Of a stretch of DNA of 64,000 nt, positions 7,566-17,475 are shown in pieces (within the stretch, counting starts at the first letter, position 1; every line of letters starts with the position of its first letter). The notes under the pieces are model-generated. The model saw only the letters and a program-made list of their open reading frames with translations, was not told the DNA's origin and ran no database searches. Both the position numbers and the translations under genes were made by a program. The DNA is from Alloyangia pacifica. GTDB taxonomy: Bacteria > Pseudomonadota > Alphaproteobacteria > Rhodobacterales > Rhodobacteraceae. Where the stretch lies: NCBI RefSeq assembly GCF_003111685.1, contig NZ_CP022190.1, positions 768,001 to 832,000 of the forward strand. The letters are read 5' to 3'.

Positions 7566-8474
7566 ATGCCACTGACCCGCAGACACCTGCTGCAAACTGC
7601 CGCGGCCTCCGGCCTCGTGCCGCTGCTGCCCCGTAGGCTGATCGCCGAGACCCAGCTCGGTACGGGCCGGCTGCTCACCGTAAGCGACGGCAACCTCGTG
7701 CTGCCCGGCGACTTCGTGTTCGACGGCATGCCCGAGCCCGAACTGGCGTCGATCCTTGCCGCGCTGCGCATCGACCGCCAGCGACTGACACCCGAATGCA
7801 ACGTGACCCTCTGGCAGGATGGCGAGCAGACCGTGCTCTTCGACGTCGGCGCGGGGCCTGATTTCATGCAGAGCGCCGGGGCGCTGCAAGGCAACCTCGA
7901 CGCCGCCGGGATCACCCCCGAGCAGGTGACGGCAGTGGTGTTCACCCATGCGCATCCCGACCACATCTGGGGGCTTCTCGACGATTTCGACGAGCCCGCG
8001 TTTCCAGAGGCCCGCTACCTCATGGGCCGCGCGGAATGGGACTACTGGTGGGATCCGGCGACCGTGGAGTCCATCGGCGCCGAACGCCAACTCTTCGCTC
8101 TCGGCGCGCGGCGGAGGATGGAGGTGATCGAGGACCGGATCGAGCGCTTCGAGGATGGCGATGAAATCCTGCCCGGCCTCGCGGCGATCCTCACGCCGGG
8201 GCACACGCCCGGCCATATGTCGTTCGAACTGCGGCAAGGACAGGCGGCGGCGCTGGTCGTCGGTGATGCCATTGGCAACGACCACGTGGCCTTTGCCCGC
8301 CCGGGGTGGGAGGCGAACTCTGACCAGGACCCAGAACTGGGCGCGAAGACCCGCGTGGCGCTGATGGACCGGCTGGTGCAGGAACAGATGCCGGTCATCG
8401 GCTTCCACCTGTCGCAAGGCGGCATGGGCCACGTGGAGCGGGCGGAGGATGGATACCGCTTCGTCCCGCTCTGA
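7566..8474 (+). CDS. Tat-exported metallo-beta-lactamase fold hydrolase (SoxH-like)
   Basis: This 302-residue protein has a Tat signal (LTRRHLLQTAAASG) and a metallo-beta-lactamase domain with the zinc motif THAHPDHIWG, a later LTPGHTPGHMS histidine and a VGDAIGNDH aspartate. The domain resembles SoxH, a periplasmic MBL protein found at the end of several sox clusters whose role is not settled; persulfide or thiol-ester hydrolysis is possible. The start at 7566 is fixed by GGGAGGAGA just upstream. It lies 71 bases after soxT and is preceded by a SoxR-like dyad. Some QseB-repressed MBL hydrolases share this fold, so the substrate is uncertain. Confidence 0.85.
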   Translation: MPLTRRHLLQTAAASGLVPLLPRRLIAETQLGTGRLLTVSDGNLVLPGDFVFDGMPEPELASILAALRIDRQRLTPECNVTLWQDGEQTVLFDVGAGPDFMQSAGALQGNLDAAGITPEQVTAVVFTHAHPDHIWGLLDDFDEPAFPEARYLMGRAEWDYWWDPATVESIGAERQLFALGARRRMEVIEDRIERFEDGDEILPGLAAILTPGHTPGHMSFELRQGQAAALVVGDAIGNDHVAFARPGWEANSDQDPELGAKTRVALMDRLVQEQMPVIGFHLSQGGMGHVERAEDGYRFVPL

Positions 8475-8479
8475 GGCGT

Positions 8480-8498
8480 GGGGCGGCGGGGCCGCCCC
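8480..8498. terminator. Hairpin between convergent MBL and aldehyde dehydrogenase genes
   Basis: GGGGCGGC and GCCGCCCC form a perfect 8-base stem with a GGG loop. It lies in the 33-base gap between two convergent genes. There is no T-tract, so it may be a Rho-aided or bidirectional transcription stop. Confidence 0.5.
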
Positions 8499-8507
8499 AG
8501 CGCATGT

Positions 8508-9932
8508 CTAGTGGGCAATCATCACGTGCCGCGCCACGGTGTAATCCTCGAGCGCATACATCGACATGTCCTTGCCGTAGCCCGACTGCTTGAGCCCGCC
8601 GTGCGGCATTTCGTTGACCAGCATGAAGTGGGTGTTCACCCAGGTGCAGCCGTATTGCAGCCGTGCCGACATATCGAGCGCCCGGCCGATGTTCTCGGTC
8701 CAGACCGAGGAGGCAAGCCCGTACTGGCTGTCGTTGGCCCAGGCCACGGCGGTGTCGGCATCGTCGAAACGGGTGATCGAGACGACGGGGCCGAAGACCT
8801 CGCGCTGGACGATCTCGTCCTCCTGCAGGGCGCCCGCGATGACCGTGGGGCGGTAGTAGAAGCCCGAGCCCTCGTGCAGGGCGCCGCCGGTGGTCACCTC
8901 GATGTGTTTGAGCTCCGAGGCGCGCTGCACGAAGCTCGCCACCCGGTCGCGCTGGCGCTGCGAGATGAGCGGCGGGATCTCGTTCTTGGTGTCGTCGGCA
9001 TCGTCGAAGGTGATCGAGGAGACGGCCGAGGAGAGATCCGCCACCAGATTGTCGTAGACCTTCGCGCCCGCGTAGATGCGGCAGGCGGCGGTGCAGTCCT
9101 GCCCGGCGTTGTAATAGCCGAAGGCGCGCAGCCCCTCGACGACGCGACCGAGATCGGCGTCGTCCATGACGATGACCGGGGCCTTGCCGCCCAGCTCCAG
9201 ATGCGTCCGCTTGACCGACTTCGAGGCCGCCTGCAGCACCTTGCGCCCTGTCGCCACGTCGCCGGTGATCGAGACCATGTCGACCTGCGGGTGGTTGATC
9301 AGCGCGTTGCCGACGGTGGCGCCCTGGCCGACAATCACGTTGACCACGCCTGCGGGGAAGATCCCGGCGATGATCTCGGCCATCAGGAGCGCGGTCAGCG
9401 GCGTCTGCTCCGAGGGCTTCATCACCACCGTGTTGCCGCCCGCCAGCGCCGGGGCCAGCTTCCAGGCCATCATCATCATCGGGTAGTTCCACGGCGCGAT
9501 CGAGGCGACGACGCCGATGGGATCGCGGCGGATCATCGAGGTGTGGCCCTCCATGTATTCACCCGCCACGGGCCCGTGCATGTTGCGCACCGCGCCGGCG
9601 AAGAAACGGAAGCAGTCGGCCACCGCAGGCACCTCGTCACCCCGCACACACTCGATGGGTTTGCCGCAGTTGAGCGATTCAAGCGCCACGAACTCCTCGG
9701 CCCGCGCCTCGATGGCGTCGGCCAGCGCCAGCAGCAGCCCGGAGCGGTGTGCCGCGGTGGTGCGCGCCCAGCCGGAGAAGGCGGCGCGGGCAGCGCCCAC
9801 GGCGCGGTTCACCTGATCCATGTCCGCCTCGGGCATCTTCACGATCAGCTCGCCGGTGCGAGGGTTGAGCACCGCTTCCTCGGTCTCTTTCCCGGCTTCC
9901 TGAGCACCGCCGATCAGCATCTTGGTCTGCAT
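8508..9932 (-). CDS. patD: Gamma-aminobutyraldehyde-type NAD-dependent aldehyde dehydrogenase
   Basis: This 474-residue member of the ALDH superfamily has catalytic Cys280 (AGQDCTAAC), Glu246 (LELGGKAP) and Asn149 (PWNYP). Sequence and context resemble E. coli YdcW/PatD, which oxidises 4-aminobutanal, made from putrescine, to GABA. It is the last gene of a leftward operon with a YdcSTUV-like polyamine importer, the same order as E. coli ydcSTUV-ydcW. A CGGAGGACA ribosome site precedes the ATG. Betaine aldehyde or other amino-aldehyde substrates cannot be excluded. Confidence 0.85.
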   Translation of the reverse strand: MQTKMLIGGAQEAGKETEEAVLNPRTGELIVKMPEADMDQVNRAVGAARAAFSGWARTTAAHRSGLLLALADAIEARAEEFVALESLNCGKPIECVRGDEVPAVADCFRFFAGAVRNMHGPVAGEYMEGHTSMIRRDPIGVVASIAPWNYPMMMMAWKLAPALAGGNTVVMKPSEQTPLTALLMAEIIAGIFPAGVVNVIVGQGATVGNALINHPQVDMVSITGDVATGRKVLQAASKSVKRTHLELGGKAPVIVMDDADLGRVVEGLRAFGYYNAGQDCTAACRIYAGAKVYDNLVADLSSAVSSITFDDADDTKNEIPPLISQRQRDRVASFVQRASELKHIEVTTGGALHEGSGFYYRPTVIAGALQEDEIVQREVFGPVVSITRFDDADTAVAWANDSQYGLASSVWTENIGRALDMSARLQYGCTWVNTHFMLVNEMPHGGLKQSGYGKDMSMYALEDYTVARHVMIAH

Positions 9933-9957
9933 GATGTCCTCCGTTACTTTACGTTCT

Positions 9958-10764
9958 TTACTTGCCCTGACCGGCGACCGCTTCGGTCCCGCGGGTGAGA
10001 TAATAGGCGCCCAGGATGGGCAGCAGGGTGACCAGCACCACCACCATGGCGACCACGTTGGTCACCGGGCGTTCGCGCGGGCGCACCAATTCCTCGAGCA
10101 TCCAAATGGGCAGCGTCTGCTGCTGCCCGGCGGTGAAGGTGGTGACGATGACCTCGTCGAAGCTGAGTGCAAAGGCGAGCATGCCGCCCACCACCAGCGC
10201 GGTGGCGATATTGGGCAGGATCACGTACCGCAGCGTCTGGAAGAGGTTGGCGCCCAGATCCATCGAGGCCTCGATGAGGCTGCCGCTGGTGCGGCGGAAA
10301 CGGGCGACAGCGTTGTTGTAGACGATCACCACGCAGAAGGTCGTGTGGCCGAGCACGATGGTCCAGGTGCTGAACGGCACCTCGGCGATGGAAAAGGCCG
10401 AGCGCAGGGCGATGCCCGTCACAACGCCCGGCAGGGCGATGGGCAGGATCACCAAGAGCGAGATGCTCTCGCGGCCGAAGAACTTCGTGCGGCTGACGGC
10501 GGCGGCGCAGAGCGTGCCGAGGATCATCGCCAGCAGCGTCGAGATCGCCGCGACCTTGAGGCTGAGCGCCATCGCCTCCCAGACGTCGGGCCGCTCCCAC
10601 GTGGCCGCGAACCACTTCAAAGTGTAGCCGGGCGGCGGCCACTGGAAGGATTTCTCTTCCGTGGTGAAGGCGTAGACGAAGATGAGCAGGATCGGCAGAT
10701 GCAGGAACAGCAGCCCCGCGGCAGCGGCGATCTTGAGCTTCAGAGAGGCGCGCTCAGAGTGCAT
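9958..10764 (-). CDS. ydcV: Polyamine-type ABC transporter permease (YdcV/PotC-like)
   Basis: This 268-residue inner-membrane permease has about six membrane segments and the EAA loop [22 protein letters not shown], which docks to the ATPase. It belongs to the PotC/YdcV branch of the spermidine/putrescine importers. Its start overlaps the end of the first permease gene by 11 bases, indicating coupled translation. It lies 25 bases upstream of the aldehyde dehydrogenase gene. Confidence 0.88.
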   Translation of the reverse strand: MHSERASLKLKIAAAAGLLFLHLPILLIFVYAFTTEEKSFQWPPPGYTLKWFAATWERPDVWEAMALSLKVAAISTLLAMILGTLCAAAVSRTKFFGRESISLLVILPIALPGVVTGIALRSAFSIAEVPFSTWTIVLGHTTFCVVIVYNNAVARFRRTSGSLIEASMDLGANLFQTLRYVILPNIATALVVGGMLAFALSFDEVIVTTFTAGQQQTLPIWMLEELVRPRERPVTNVVAMVVVLVTLLPILGAYYLTRGTEAVAGQGK

Positions 10765-11710
10765 CGAAGGCCCCCATGCGCTTGGCGATCCAGAGGTAGA
10801 CGCCCATGATCACGATCGGCACCACGGCGAAGGCGGCGGCCAGCGGGATGTTCCCGGCGATGCCCTGGTGTTGGTAGACTGCCTGGCCGATGAACAGCCG
10901 CGAGGTTCCGATGATCTGCGGGATGATGTAATCCCCCAGCGTCAGCGAGAAGGTGAAGATCGAGCCCGCGACCACCCCCGGCAGCGCCAACGGCAGCAGC
11001 ACGTGGCGAAAGGTCTGCGAGGGTGTCGCGCCGAGATCGCCGCTGGCCTCGAGCATCGAGGTCGGCACCCGCTCCAGCGCGGCCTGGATCGGCAGCACCA
11101 TGTAGGGCAGCCAGACGTAGACGAAGACAAGGAAGGTGCCCGTCGGGCTGACCGAGAGCGAGTTGCCCCCGATGACCGGCAGCGCGAGATAGGCGTCGAG
11201 GAGCCATGTCAGGTGCAGCCCGTCGAAGATCCAGGTCAGAATGCCTTCCTTTGCAAGGATCAGTTTCCAGGCGTAGACCTTCACCAGGTAGCTCGACCAC
11301 AGCGGCATCATGATGCCGAGGTAGAAGAGCGCCCGCCACGCGCCCCTGGCGTAGCGCGCGGCATAGTAGGCGATGGGAAAGGCGACCGCGGCGGAGGCCA
11401 CCGTGACCAGCGCCGCCATGCCCACGGTGCGGCGGATGATGTCGAAGTTGGCCGGGGTGAAAAGTTCGGCATAGGTCGCCAGCGTGACCTCGTGGTTGAT
11501 CAGCCCGGTGAAGTGGTCGATCGAGAAGAAGCTCTGCAGCAGCAGCGCAAAGAGCGAGCCGAGGTAGATGATCCCGAGCCAGAGCGCCGGCGGCGTCAGC
11601 AGGATCAGCAAGAGCAGCTTCGGACGCCGCCAAAGGGTGTCGGAAACCCGCGTCAGCAGCCCTTCGGAGGGGCCAGCCTGCGCGGTTGGGCTCGTATCTA
11701 CCATGCTCAT
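10754..11710 (-). CDS. ydcU: Polyamine-type ABC transporter permease (YdcU/PotB-like)
   Basis: This 318-residue permease is the partner of the downstream permease. It has an N-terminal cytoplasmic extension of about 40 residues, six predicted membrane helices and an EAA loop around [22 protein letters not shown]. It belongs to the PotB/YdcU group. The ATG overlaps the stop of the ATPase gene by four bases (ATGA). With the neighbours it forms the membrane channel of the importer. Confidence 0.88.
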   Translation of the reverse strand: MSMVDTSPTAQAGPSEGLLTRVSDTLWRRPKLLLLILLTPPALWLGIIYLGSLFALLLQSFFSIDHFTGLINHEVTLATYAELFTPANFDIIRRTVGMAALVTVASAAVAFPIAYYAARYARGAWRALFYLGIMMPLWSSYLVKVYAWKLILAKEGILTWIFDGLHLTWLLDAYLALPVIGGNSLSVSPTGTFLVFVYVWLPYMVLPIQAALERVPTSMLEASGDLGATPSQTFRHVLLPLALPGVVAGSIFTFSLTLGDYIIPQIIGTSRLFIGQAVYQHQGIAGNIPLAAAFAVVPIVIMGVYLWIAKRMGAFDAL

Positions 11711-12705
11711 GCCCCGGCTCGCTGGTCGGGCCGCATCAGGTGCAGATCCTCGGGTGCCCAGCTCAACGCCACCTCGTCGCCCTCGCGGGGGCGCAGCGCG
11801 TCCTGCGGCAAGAGCGCGGTCAGCCGTGTGCCGCCCGCGTCGAAGCTGACCCGCGTGCTGAGACCAAGGAAGCTGAGCCCGGTGACACGCGCCTTCAGCG
11901 GCCCCTCGGAGGTCAGCCGCAGCCGTTCGGGACGGATCGCGGCGGGGCAGGTCTCGCCGGTCAGCCGGACGACCAGCGCCTCGGGCAGCACGTTGGACGA
12001 GCCGACGAAATCAGCGACAAAGGGCACCTCGGGTCGGAAGTAGATGTCCTCGGGGCTGCCGACCTGGATGATCTTGCCGTCGTTGAACACCGCCACGCGG
12101 TCGGCCATCGACAGCGCCTCGCCCTGGTCGTGGGTGACGAAGACGAAGGTGATGCCAAGCTGGCGCTGCAGGGTCTTCAGCTCTTCCTGCATCTGCTCGC
12201 GCAGCTTCAGATCGAGCGCGCCGAGCGGCTCGTCGAGCAGCAGCACCCGCGGCTTGTTGACCAATGCGCGGGCTAGTGCGACACGCTGGCGCTGGCCGCC
12301 CGACAACTCGGAAGGCTTGCGGCTGCCGTAGCCGCCGAGCCGCACCATCTCGAGCGCCGCCTCGGCCTCGGCGTGGCGTTCGCGTTTGCCACGCCCGGCG
12401 ATCATCAGCCCGTAGGCGACGTTGTCGCGGACGTTGAGATGCGGGAACAACGCGTAATCCTGGAACACCGTGTTCACCTGCCGCTTGTAGGGCGGCAGAT
12501 CGGCGACGGGGGCGCCGAAGATGCGGATGTCGCCCGCCGTCGGGCGCTCGAAGCCGGCGATCAGGCGCAGGCAGGTGGTCTTGCCCGAGCCCGAGGGCCC
12601 CAGCATGGCGAAGAACTCGCCTTCGGCAATGTCGAGGATGACGTCATCCACCGCCTTCACCGCCCCAAAGTGGCGGGAGACGTGGTCGAAGCTCACGGCT
12701 GGCAT
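11707..12705 (-). CDS. ydcT: Polyamine-type ABC transporter ATPase (YdcT/PotA-like)
   Basis: This 332-residue ATPase energises the importer. It has Walker A (GPSGSGKTT), signature LSGGQRQRVALARAL, Walker B VLLLDEPLGALD, and a C-terminal TOBE-type regulatory domain from about residue 240, as in PotA. It lies between the binding protein gene (66-base gap) and the permeases. The Shine-Dalgarno is weak, but no better start exists nearby. Confidence 0.92.
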   Translation of the reverse strand: MPAVSFDHVSRHFGAVKAVDDVILDIAEGEFFAMLGPSGSGKTTCLRLIAGFERPTAGDIRIFGAPVADLPPYKRQVNTVFQDYALFPHLNVRDNVAYGLMIAGRGKRERHAEAEAALEMVRLGGYGSRKPSELSGGQRQRVALARALVNKPRVLLLDEPLGALDLKLREQMQEELKTLQRQLGITFVFVTHDQGEALSMADRVAVFNDGKIIQVGSPEDIYFRPEVPFVADFVGSSNVLPEALVVRLTGETCPAAIRPERLRLTSEGPLKARVTGLSFLGLSTRVSFDAGGTRLTALLPQDALRPREGDEVALSWAPEDLHLMRPDQRAGA

Positions 12706-12771
12706 GGGAGTATTCCGGTTCTTGTGCCCGCGCCGCAGGGTGGCGGCGCGGGGAAGGTCAGGGCAGGGCGA

Positions 12772-13929
12772 TCAGCGGCCGCCGATCACGCCGATGTAGT
12801 CGGACACCCAGCGGTAGTAGGGCACGCATTCGTCCTGGCTCTCGCAGTTCGCCACCGGGGTCTTCCAGAACTTGATCTTGTCGAACTGCGCGAGGCCGTT
12901 GGCGTCGCAGCCTTCCTGGGTCTGCATGCCCGAGCCGTCCGAGCAGGCGGAGGGCACCGAAGGCACCGCGCCGAACCAGACCGACAGATCGGACTGCAGG
13001 TTGGACGAGAGCGTGTGCTCCATCCACTTGTAGGCGCAGTTCGGATGCTCGGCCTCGGCGTGCAGCATGGTGGTGTCGGCCCAGCCGGTGGCGCCTTCCT
13101 CGGGGATCACCGAGGCGACGGGCACGCCGTCGGCCTGCAGCAGGTTGACCTGGAACGGCCAGGACCCCGAGGCGACCATGCCTTCGTTCTTGAAGTCGTC
13201 GATCTGGATGAAGGCGTCGTGCCAGTAGCGGCTCACCAGCTCGCGCTGGCCGCGCAGCAGGTCGAGCGCGGCAGCATATTGGTCGGCGTTCAGCTCATAG
13301 GGGTCGGTGATCCCGAGTTCGGGCTGGTGCGCCATGAGGTAATTGGCTGCGTCTGCGATGTGGATCGGCCCGTCATAGGCCTGCACCCGTCCCTTGTTGC
13401 TCGATCCGTCGGCGAGGGTTGTTTCCTCGAACACGACGTTCCACGAGGTCGGCGCCTCGGGGAAGGCCTCGGTGTTGTACATCAGCACGTTCGGACCCCA
13501 CATGTAGGGGGTGCCGTAATGCTCGCCGTCCACCGTATGCCAAGGCGCGTCCTTCAGGCGGTCGTCCACCTTGCTCCACGAGGGGATGAGGTCCACGTTG
13601 ATCGGCTGCACGCGCTTGCCCGCGATCATCCGCAGCGAGGCGTCGCCCGAGGCGGTGACGAGGTCAAACCCGCCCTCGTTCATCAGCGCCACCATTTCGT
13701 CCGAGGTGTTGGCGGTTTTCACGGAGACCTTGCAGGAGGTTTCTTCCTCGAACTTGGTGACCCAGTCAAAGGCGGCATCGGTCTCGCCACGCTCGATGTA
13801 TCCGGCCCAGGCGACGATCGACAGCTCACCTTCGCCCTCGCCGATCTCGGTCATCTGCGCGACGGCGCTCGTCGCCAGCGAAGCGGCGGTGATCGCGCTC
13901 ACTGCGGCGGTGATGAAACGGTTGGTCAT
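12772..13929 (-). CDS. ydcS: Polyamine-type periplasmic binding protein (YdcS/PotD-like)
   Basis: This 385-residue periplasmic protein captures the substrate for the adjacent importer. The start at 13929 gives a signal peptide of about 25 residues ending ATSAVA and has GGGAGAG upstream; an upstream in-frame extension is not supported. The body has features of the PotD/YdcS family, such as ELSIVAWAGYIERG and KFEEETSCKV near the N-terminus. It heads the leftward ydcSTUV-patD-like operon. Substrate identity (putrescine or a related amine) is inferred from synteny. Confidence 0.87.
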   Translation of the reverse strand: MTNRFITAAVSAITAASLATSAVAQMTEIGEGEGELSIVAWAGYIERGETDAAFDWVTKFEEETSCKVSVKTANTSDEMVALMNEGGFDLVTASGDASLRMIAGKRVQPINVDLIPSWSKVDDRLKDAPWHTVDGEHYGTPYMWGPNVLMYNTEAFPEAPTSWNVVFEETTLADGSSNKGRVQAYDGPIHIADAANYLMAHQPELGITDPYELNADQYAAALDLLRGQRELVSRYWHDAFIQIDDFKNEGMVASGSWPFQVNLLQADGVPVASVIPEEGATGWADTTMLHAEAEHPNCAYKWMEHTLSSNLQSDLSVWFGAVPSVPSACSDGSGMQTQEGCDANGLAQFDKIKFWKTPVANCESQDECVPYYRWVSDYIGVIGGR

Positions 13930-14176
13930 TGCACTCTCCCTGTGGGCAGGCCGCAGGAGACGGGTGGCCTTGCGAGACACGTCCCCGGCTCGGGCGACGG
14001 CCCGAAATTCGCTGTTGGTGTCAGAGCCGGTGGCGACCTGCGCCGCGGCACGGGGGCGTCTTTCGGCCGTTCGGCCACGCGCCATTCTCCCGCACGAAAA
14101 TCATGTGACGCCGTCGCTGCGTTCGCAAATTCATAAATCAGAAATGACCATTCGGAAAAACCGATAGCCCGGACCT

Positions 14177-15091
14177 TCAGAACCGTCCCGGTCTTTCGGC
14201 CTGTCCCATCCGCGCCAGCGAGAGGAAATCCTGCACCGCTTCCGATAGTGGCAACCCCTTGCGCCAGACCATGCCCACCTGCACGATCGGCAGGCTGCCC
14301 GAGACGTCGCGGCTCTCGATCCGGTCGCCGTCGAGCGACCACGGCCGGTAGACGAGGTCCGGCAGCAGCGCCACGCCCGCGCCGGTGGCAACGAGGCTGC
14401 GCACCGCCTCCACCGACCGCGTGCGAAAGGCGATCTGCGGCTTGCGTCCGAAGGCCGAGAGCAACTTCACCGCCTCCTCCTCCATCTCGTCGACGTTGAG
14501 CATGATGAGCTGTTCGCGCGCCACGTCGTCGAGGCCGATGCTCTCGCGGGCCGTCAGCTTGTGGCCCAGCGGCAGCCAGAGCCGGAAGGAGGAGACGTCG
14601 AGGATCTCGGATTGCAGCGCCATGCGGTCGCGCAGGTTGGAGATCACCATGACCGCCACGTCGAGCTCGCCGCCGATCAGCAGGTGCTCGAGGTATTCGC
14701 CCTGATCCTCCAGAGCCGAGACCTCCACCGCAGGGTTCATCCGCCGGTAACGCGACAGCAGGTCGGACATGACGTAGCCCGCCATCAGTGAGGTCACCCC
14801 GATGTTGAGCCGCCCCTGCGTGGTGCCCGGTGCGCGCTGAAAGGCCCGCCGCGCGCCCGACACGTCCGACAGGATCTTCGTCGCGTGGCGCAGGAACTGG
14901 TGGCCGCTGTGGGTGATGTCGAGGCCGCGCGCGTGGCGCTCGAACAGGGTGACGCCGAGATCTGCCTCGAGGTTCTTCAGCGCCTCGGTCACCGCCGATT
15001 GCGAAATTGACAGCGTCTGCGCCGCACCGATCACCGAGCCCTTCTCGGCCACGGCGACGAAATAGCGGAGTTGTTTCAAGGTAAAGGACAT
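14177..15091 (-). CDS. LysR-family transcriptional regulator
   Basis: This 304-residue regulator has an N-terminal winged helix (MSFTLKQLRYFVAVAEKGS and on through SQSAVTEALKNLE) and a LysR effector domain. The ATG at 15091 is supported by GGGGAGCG upstream and the typical LysR N-terminus. It lies upstream of, and in the same direction as, the polyamine operon (247-base gap) and divergently from the class V aminotransferase gene. Either could be its target. A perfect dyad at 15130-15146 just upstream of its start fits autoregulation. Confidence 0.9.
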   Translation of the reverse strand: MSFTLKQLRYFVAVAEKGSVIGAAQTLSISQSAVTEALKNLEADLGVTLFERHARGLDITHSGHQFLRHATKILSDVSGARRAFQRAPGTTQGRLNIGVTSLMAGYVMSDLLSRYRRMNPAVEVSALEDQGEYLEHLLIGGELDVAVMVISNLRDRMALQSEILDVSSFRLWLPLGHKLTARESIGLDDVAREQLIMLNVDEMEEEAVKLLSAFGRKPQIAFRTRSVEAVRSLVATGAGVALLPDLVYRPWSLDGDRIESRDVSGSLPIVQVGMVWRKGLPLSEAVQDFLSLARMGQAERPGRF

Positions 15092-15396
15092 GGCGCGCTC
15101 CCCGGGTGTCAGGCGCATTGAAGGGCGCTTTGCGCGCACCGCGCAAGCCTGTTCCTCGGGGAAGGGGCAACGCGCCGCCAAGGTGGGCTGGAGCGCGGAC
15201 AATGAGGGCAGAGGTGGCGCGGCGAGGCGCATGAGGGAAATGGTTTGCTCATATCGGGCAGAATCTTGGAATGAGATTGCTGTGTTCGGCGGTCCGGGAG
15301 AGCGCATTTGGAAACTCTTGCGCCTCTGCCGATGCTAGGCTGCTTTCAACCGCGCTGAACGCGCAAAGCTGCCCCATCGAGCAAGAAGAGCATCCC
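15092..15396. promoter_or_regulatory. 305-base divergent region between lysR and aminotransferase genes
   Basis: No gene is supported here. The region contains the dyad at 15130-15146 near the lysR start. Open frames on both strands extend into it but lack ribosome sites and show no signal sequence or family similarity. Confidence 0.5.
15130..15146. promoter_or_regulatory. Candidate LysR operator (perfect 7-base inverted repeat)
   Basis: TTGCGCG and CGCGCAA form perfect arms around a CAC centre, 39 bases upstream of the lysR ATG. LysR proteins commonly bind interrupted dyads at such positions for autoregulation. The dyad is seen; the binding partner is inferred. Confidence 0.4.
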
Positions 15397-16827
15397 ATGT
15401 CCTGCACAGATCCCACCGCCCTGCTGACCTCCTTCCGTCAGGCCCTGCCGCCTGTGGCACGGATGGGCGAAGACCTCGTGGGCAAGGGCGTGATGGTGGA
15501 TGGACCTTTCGGGCCCAAGCCGCTGGTCTACGCCGATTACGTCGCCTCGGGCCGGGCACTGAAGGCGCTCGAGATGTTCCTGCTCGAGAAGGTGTTGCCC
15601 TATTATGCCAACAGCCACACCGAGGCGTCCTTCTGCGGCGGCTTCATGACCCGGCTGCGGGCCGCCGCCCGCGCCACAATTGCCGACCACTGCGGCGCCG
15701 GTCCCGAACACGCGGTGATCTTCGCGGGGAGCGGGGCGACGGCGGGGATCAACCGGCTGGTGCATCTGCTGGGCGCGGACCATGGCAAGGTGAAAGTCAT
15801 CCTCGGCCCCTACGAGCATCACTCCAACATTTTGCCGTGGCGCGAGAGCGGTGCCGAGGTGGTCGAATTGCCCGAGGCAGGCGACGGCGGGCCGGAGCTT
15901 GCCGCGCTCGATGCGGCGCTCGCCGACAAGGCGGACTACGACCGGGTGATCTGCGCCTTTTCTGCGGCCTCCAATGTTTCGGGGATCATCGCCGACGTCG
16001 CGGGCCTCACCCGCCGGGTAAAGGATGCGGGTGCGCTGATGGTCTGGGATTATGCCGGGGGAGGGCCCTACCTGCCGATGGCCATGGACCAACAGGGCGC
16101 AGGCATCGACGCTCTGGTCTTCTCGCCGCACAAGTTCATCGGCGGGCCGGGCGCATCGGGCGTGATGGTGCTGCGCCGCGACGCGGTGGTCGCCGAGCAT
16201 CCGACATGGGTCGGCGGCGGCACCGTGCGCTTCGTGTCCTCCGACGGGCATGACTATTCCGGCGCGCTGGAGGCGCGCGAGGAGGCGGGTACGCCCAATG
16301 TCGTCGGCGACATCCGCGCGGCCCTGGCGGTGATCGTCAAGGAAGAGATTGGTGCGGACCACATGGCGCAGCGCAACGCCGAACTGGCCGCGCGCGCCAT
16401 CGCCGCATGGCAGGCCGAGCCCGGCATCGAGCTGCTCGGAAACACCGGGGCCGCGCGCCTCCCCGTCCTCTCTTTTCGCCTGCGCGACCCGCGTGGCGGG
16501 TACATCCACCAGCAGCTGGCCACGAAGATGCTGAGCGACCGCTTTGGCATCCAGGCCCGCGGCGGCTGCGCCTGCGCCGGCCCCTACGTGCTGCGCCTGC
16601 TGGGCTTTGACACCGAGGCCGCGGCGCGGATCCGCGCGGCGATCCTGTCGGGCCAGGAACTGGAGAAACCCGGCTTCGTACGGCTCAACCTGTCGGTGCT
16701 GATGAGCGAGGCAGAGGTGGATTTCATATTGCAGAGCGTCGCCACGCTTTCGCGCGACGCGGTGGCCCATGTTAGCAGCTACGAGGTGGACGGCGCCCGG
16801 GCGATCTTCTCCGCCAGCGCGGCCTGA
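15397..16827 (+). CDS. Class V aminotransferase / cysteine desulfurase-like PLP enzyme
   Basis: This 476-residue PLP enzyme has Lys246 in FSPHKFIGGPGASG as the Schiff-base residue, preceded by MVWDYAGGGPY. The fold and length fit the class V (NifS/SufS-like) family. A late RGGCACAGPY motif (Cys391, Cys393) sits where cysteine desulfurases carry the catalytic cysteine, so desulfurase or selenocysteine lyase activity is possible. YANSHTEASFCGGF and MTRLR are typical of a subgroup of unknown substrate. The ATG at 15397 follows AAGAAGAG. The gene is divergent from a LysR regulator and convergent with an Lrp regulator 9 bases away. Confidence 0.82.
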   Translation: MSCTDPTALLTSFRQALPPVARMGEDLVGKGVMVDGPFGPKPLVYADYVASGRALKALEMFLLEKVLPYYANSHTEASFCGGFMTRLRAAARATIADHCGAGPEHAVIFAGSGATAGINRLVHLLGADHGKVKVILGPYEHHSNILPWRESGAEVVELPEAGDGGPELAALDAALADKADYDRVICAFSAASNVSGIIADVAGLTRRVKDAGALMVWDYAGGGPYLPMAMDQQGAGIDALVFSPHKFIGGPGASGVMVLRRDAVVAEHPTWVGGGTVRFVSSDGHDYSGALEAREEAGTPNVVGDIRAALAVIVKEEIGADHMAQRNAELAARAIAAWQAEPGIELLGNTGAARLPVLSFRLRDPRGGYIHQQLATKMLSDRFGIQARGGCACAGPYVLRLLGFDTEAAARIRAAILSGQELEKPGFVRLNLSVLMSEAEVDFILQSVATLSRDAVAHVSSYEVDGARAIFSASAA

Positions 16828-16836
16828 AGTCGGGCT

Positions 16837-17298
16837 TCAGACGTAGTCGAGCGGCAGCTCGGTGCTCGACTTGATGGTCTCCATCGCGAACATCGACGAG
16901 ACGTCGTGGATCTCGACCTTCTGGATCAGTCGCTGGTAGACCTTGTCGAAGGTCGCGATATCCGGAACCACGACGCGCAGCATGTAGTCGACCTCGCCCG
17001 CCAGACGGAAGATGTCGACGATCTCGGGGATCTCCTCGGCCGCCTTGACGAAGGCGCGCGCCCAATCGCGGCTGTGCTGGTTGGTGCGGATCGCCATGAA
17101 AACCGAAACCCCGACGTTGAGCTTCTCCTCGTCGAGCAGCGCCACGCGGCGCTTGAAGTAGCCGCGCTCCTCGAGCTTGCGAATGCGGCGCCAGCAGGGC
17201 GTGGTGGTGAGGCCGATCTCGGCGGCGATCTCGGTGACCGGCATCTCGGCGTTGCGCTGGAGCAGTGCGAGGATCTTCCGATCGTAGGTGTCGAGCAT
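16837..17298 (-). CDS. Lrp/AsnC-family transcriptional regulator
   Basis: This 153-residue regulator has an N-terminal HTH (MLDTYDRKILALLQRNAEMP through TPCWRRIRKLEE) and a C-terminal RAM ligand-binding domain (VGVSVFMAIRTN, GEVDYMLRVVVPD). Length and layout are typical of Lrp/AsnC proteins, which sense amino acids. It is divergent from the AEC transporter gene, so control of amino acid or organic acid export is plausible. The upstream in-frame extension is rejected because the typical N-terminus begins at 17298. Confidence 0.92.
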   Translation of the reverse strand: MLDTYDRKILALLQRNAEMPVTEIAAEIGLTTTPCWRRIRKLEERGYFKRRVALLDEEKLNVGVSVFMAIRTNQHSRDWARAFVKAAEEIPEIVDIFRLAGEVDYMLRVVVPDIATFDKVYQRLIQKVEIHDVSSMFAMETIKSSTELPLDYV

Positions 17299-17475
17299 TG
17301 ATTTCTTCCCCGGGCTGAAGTTGGGGCAATCTATCCTAAGAAGTCCGGTAATGGTAGGTCCGTGAAGGCTGCGGCGACCAGGGGCAGAAGGCCGCTGACC
17401 TAGCACCACGGCCGCGCTATATGGGAGAGGCGCCGTCCGGCCCGGGTGCCACGGCGGCATACTTGGAGTCGCGGC

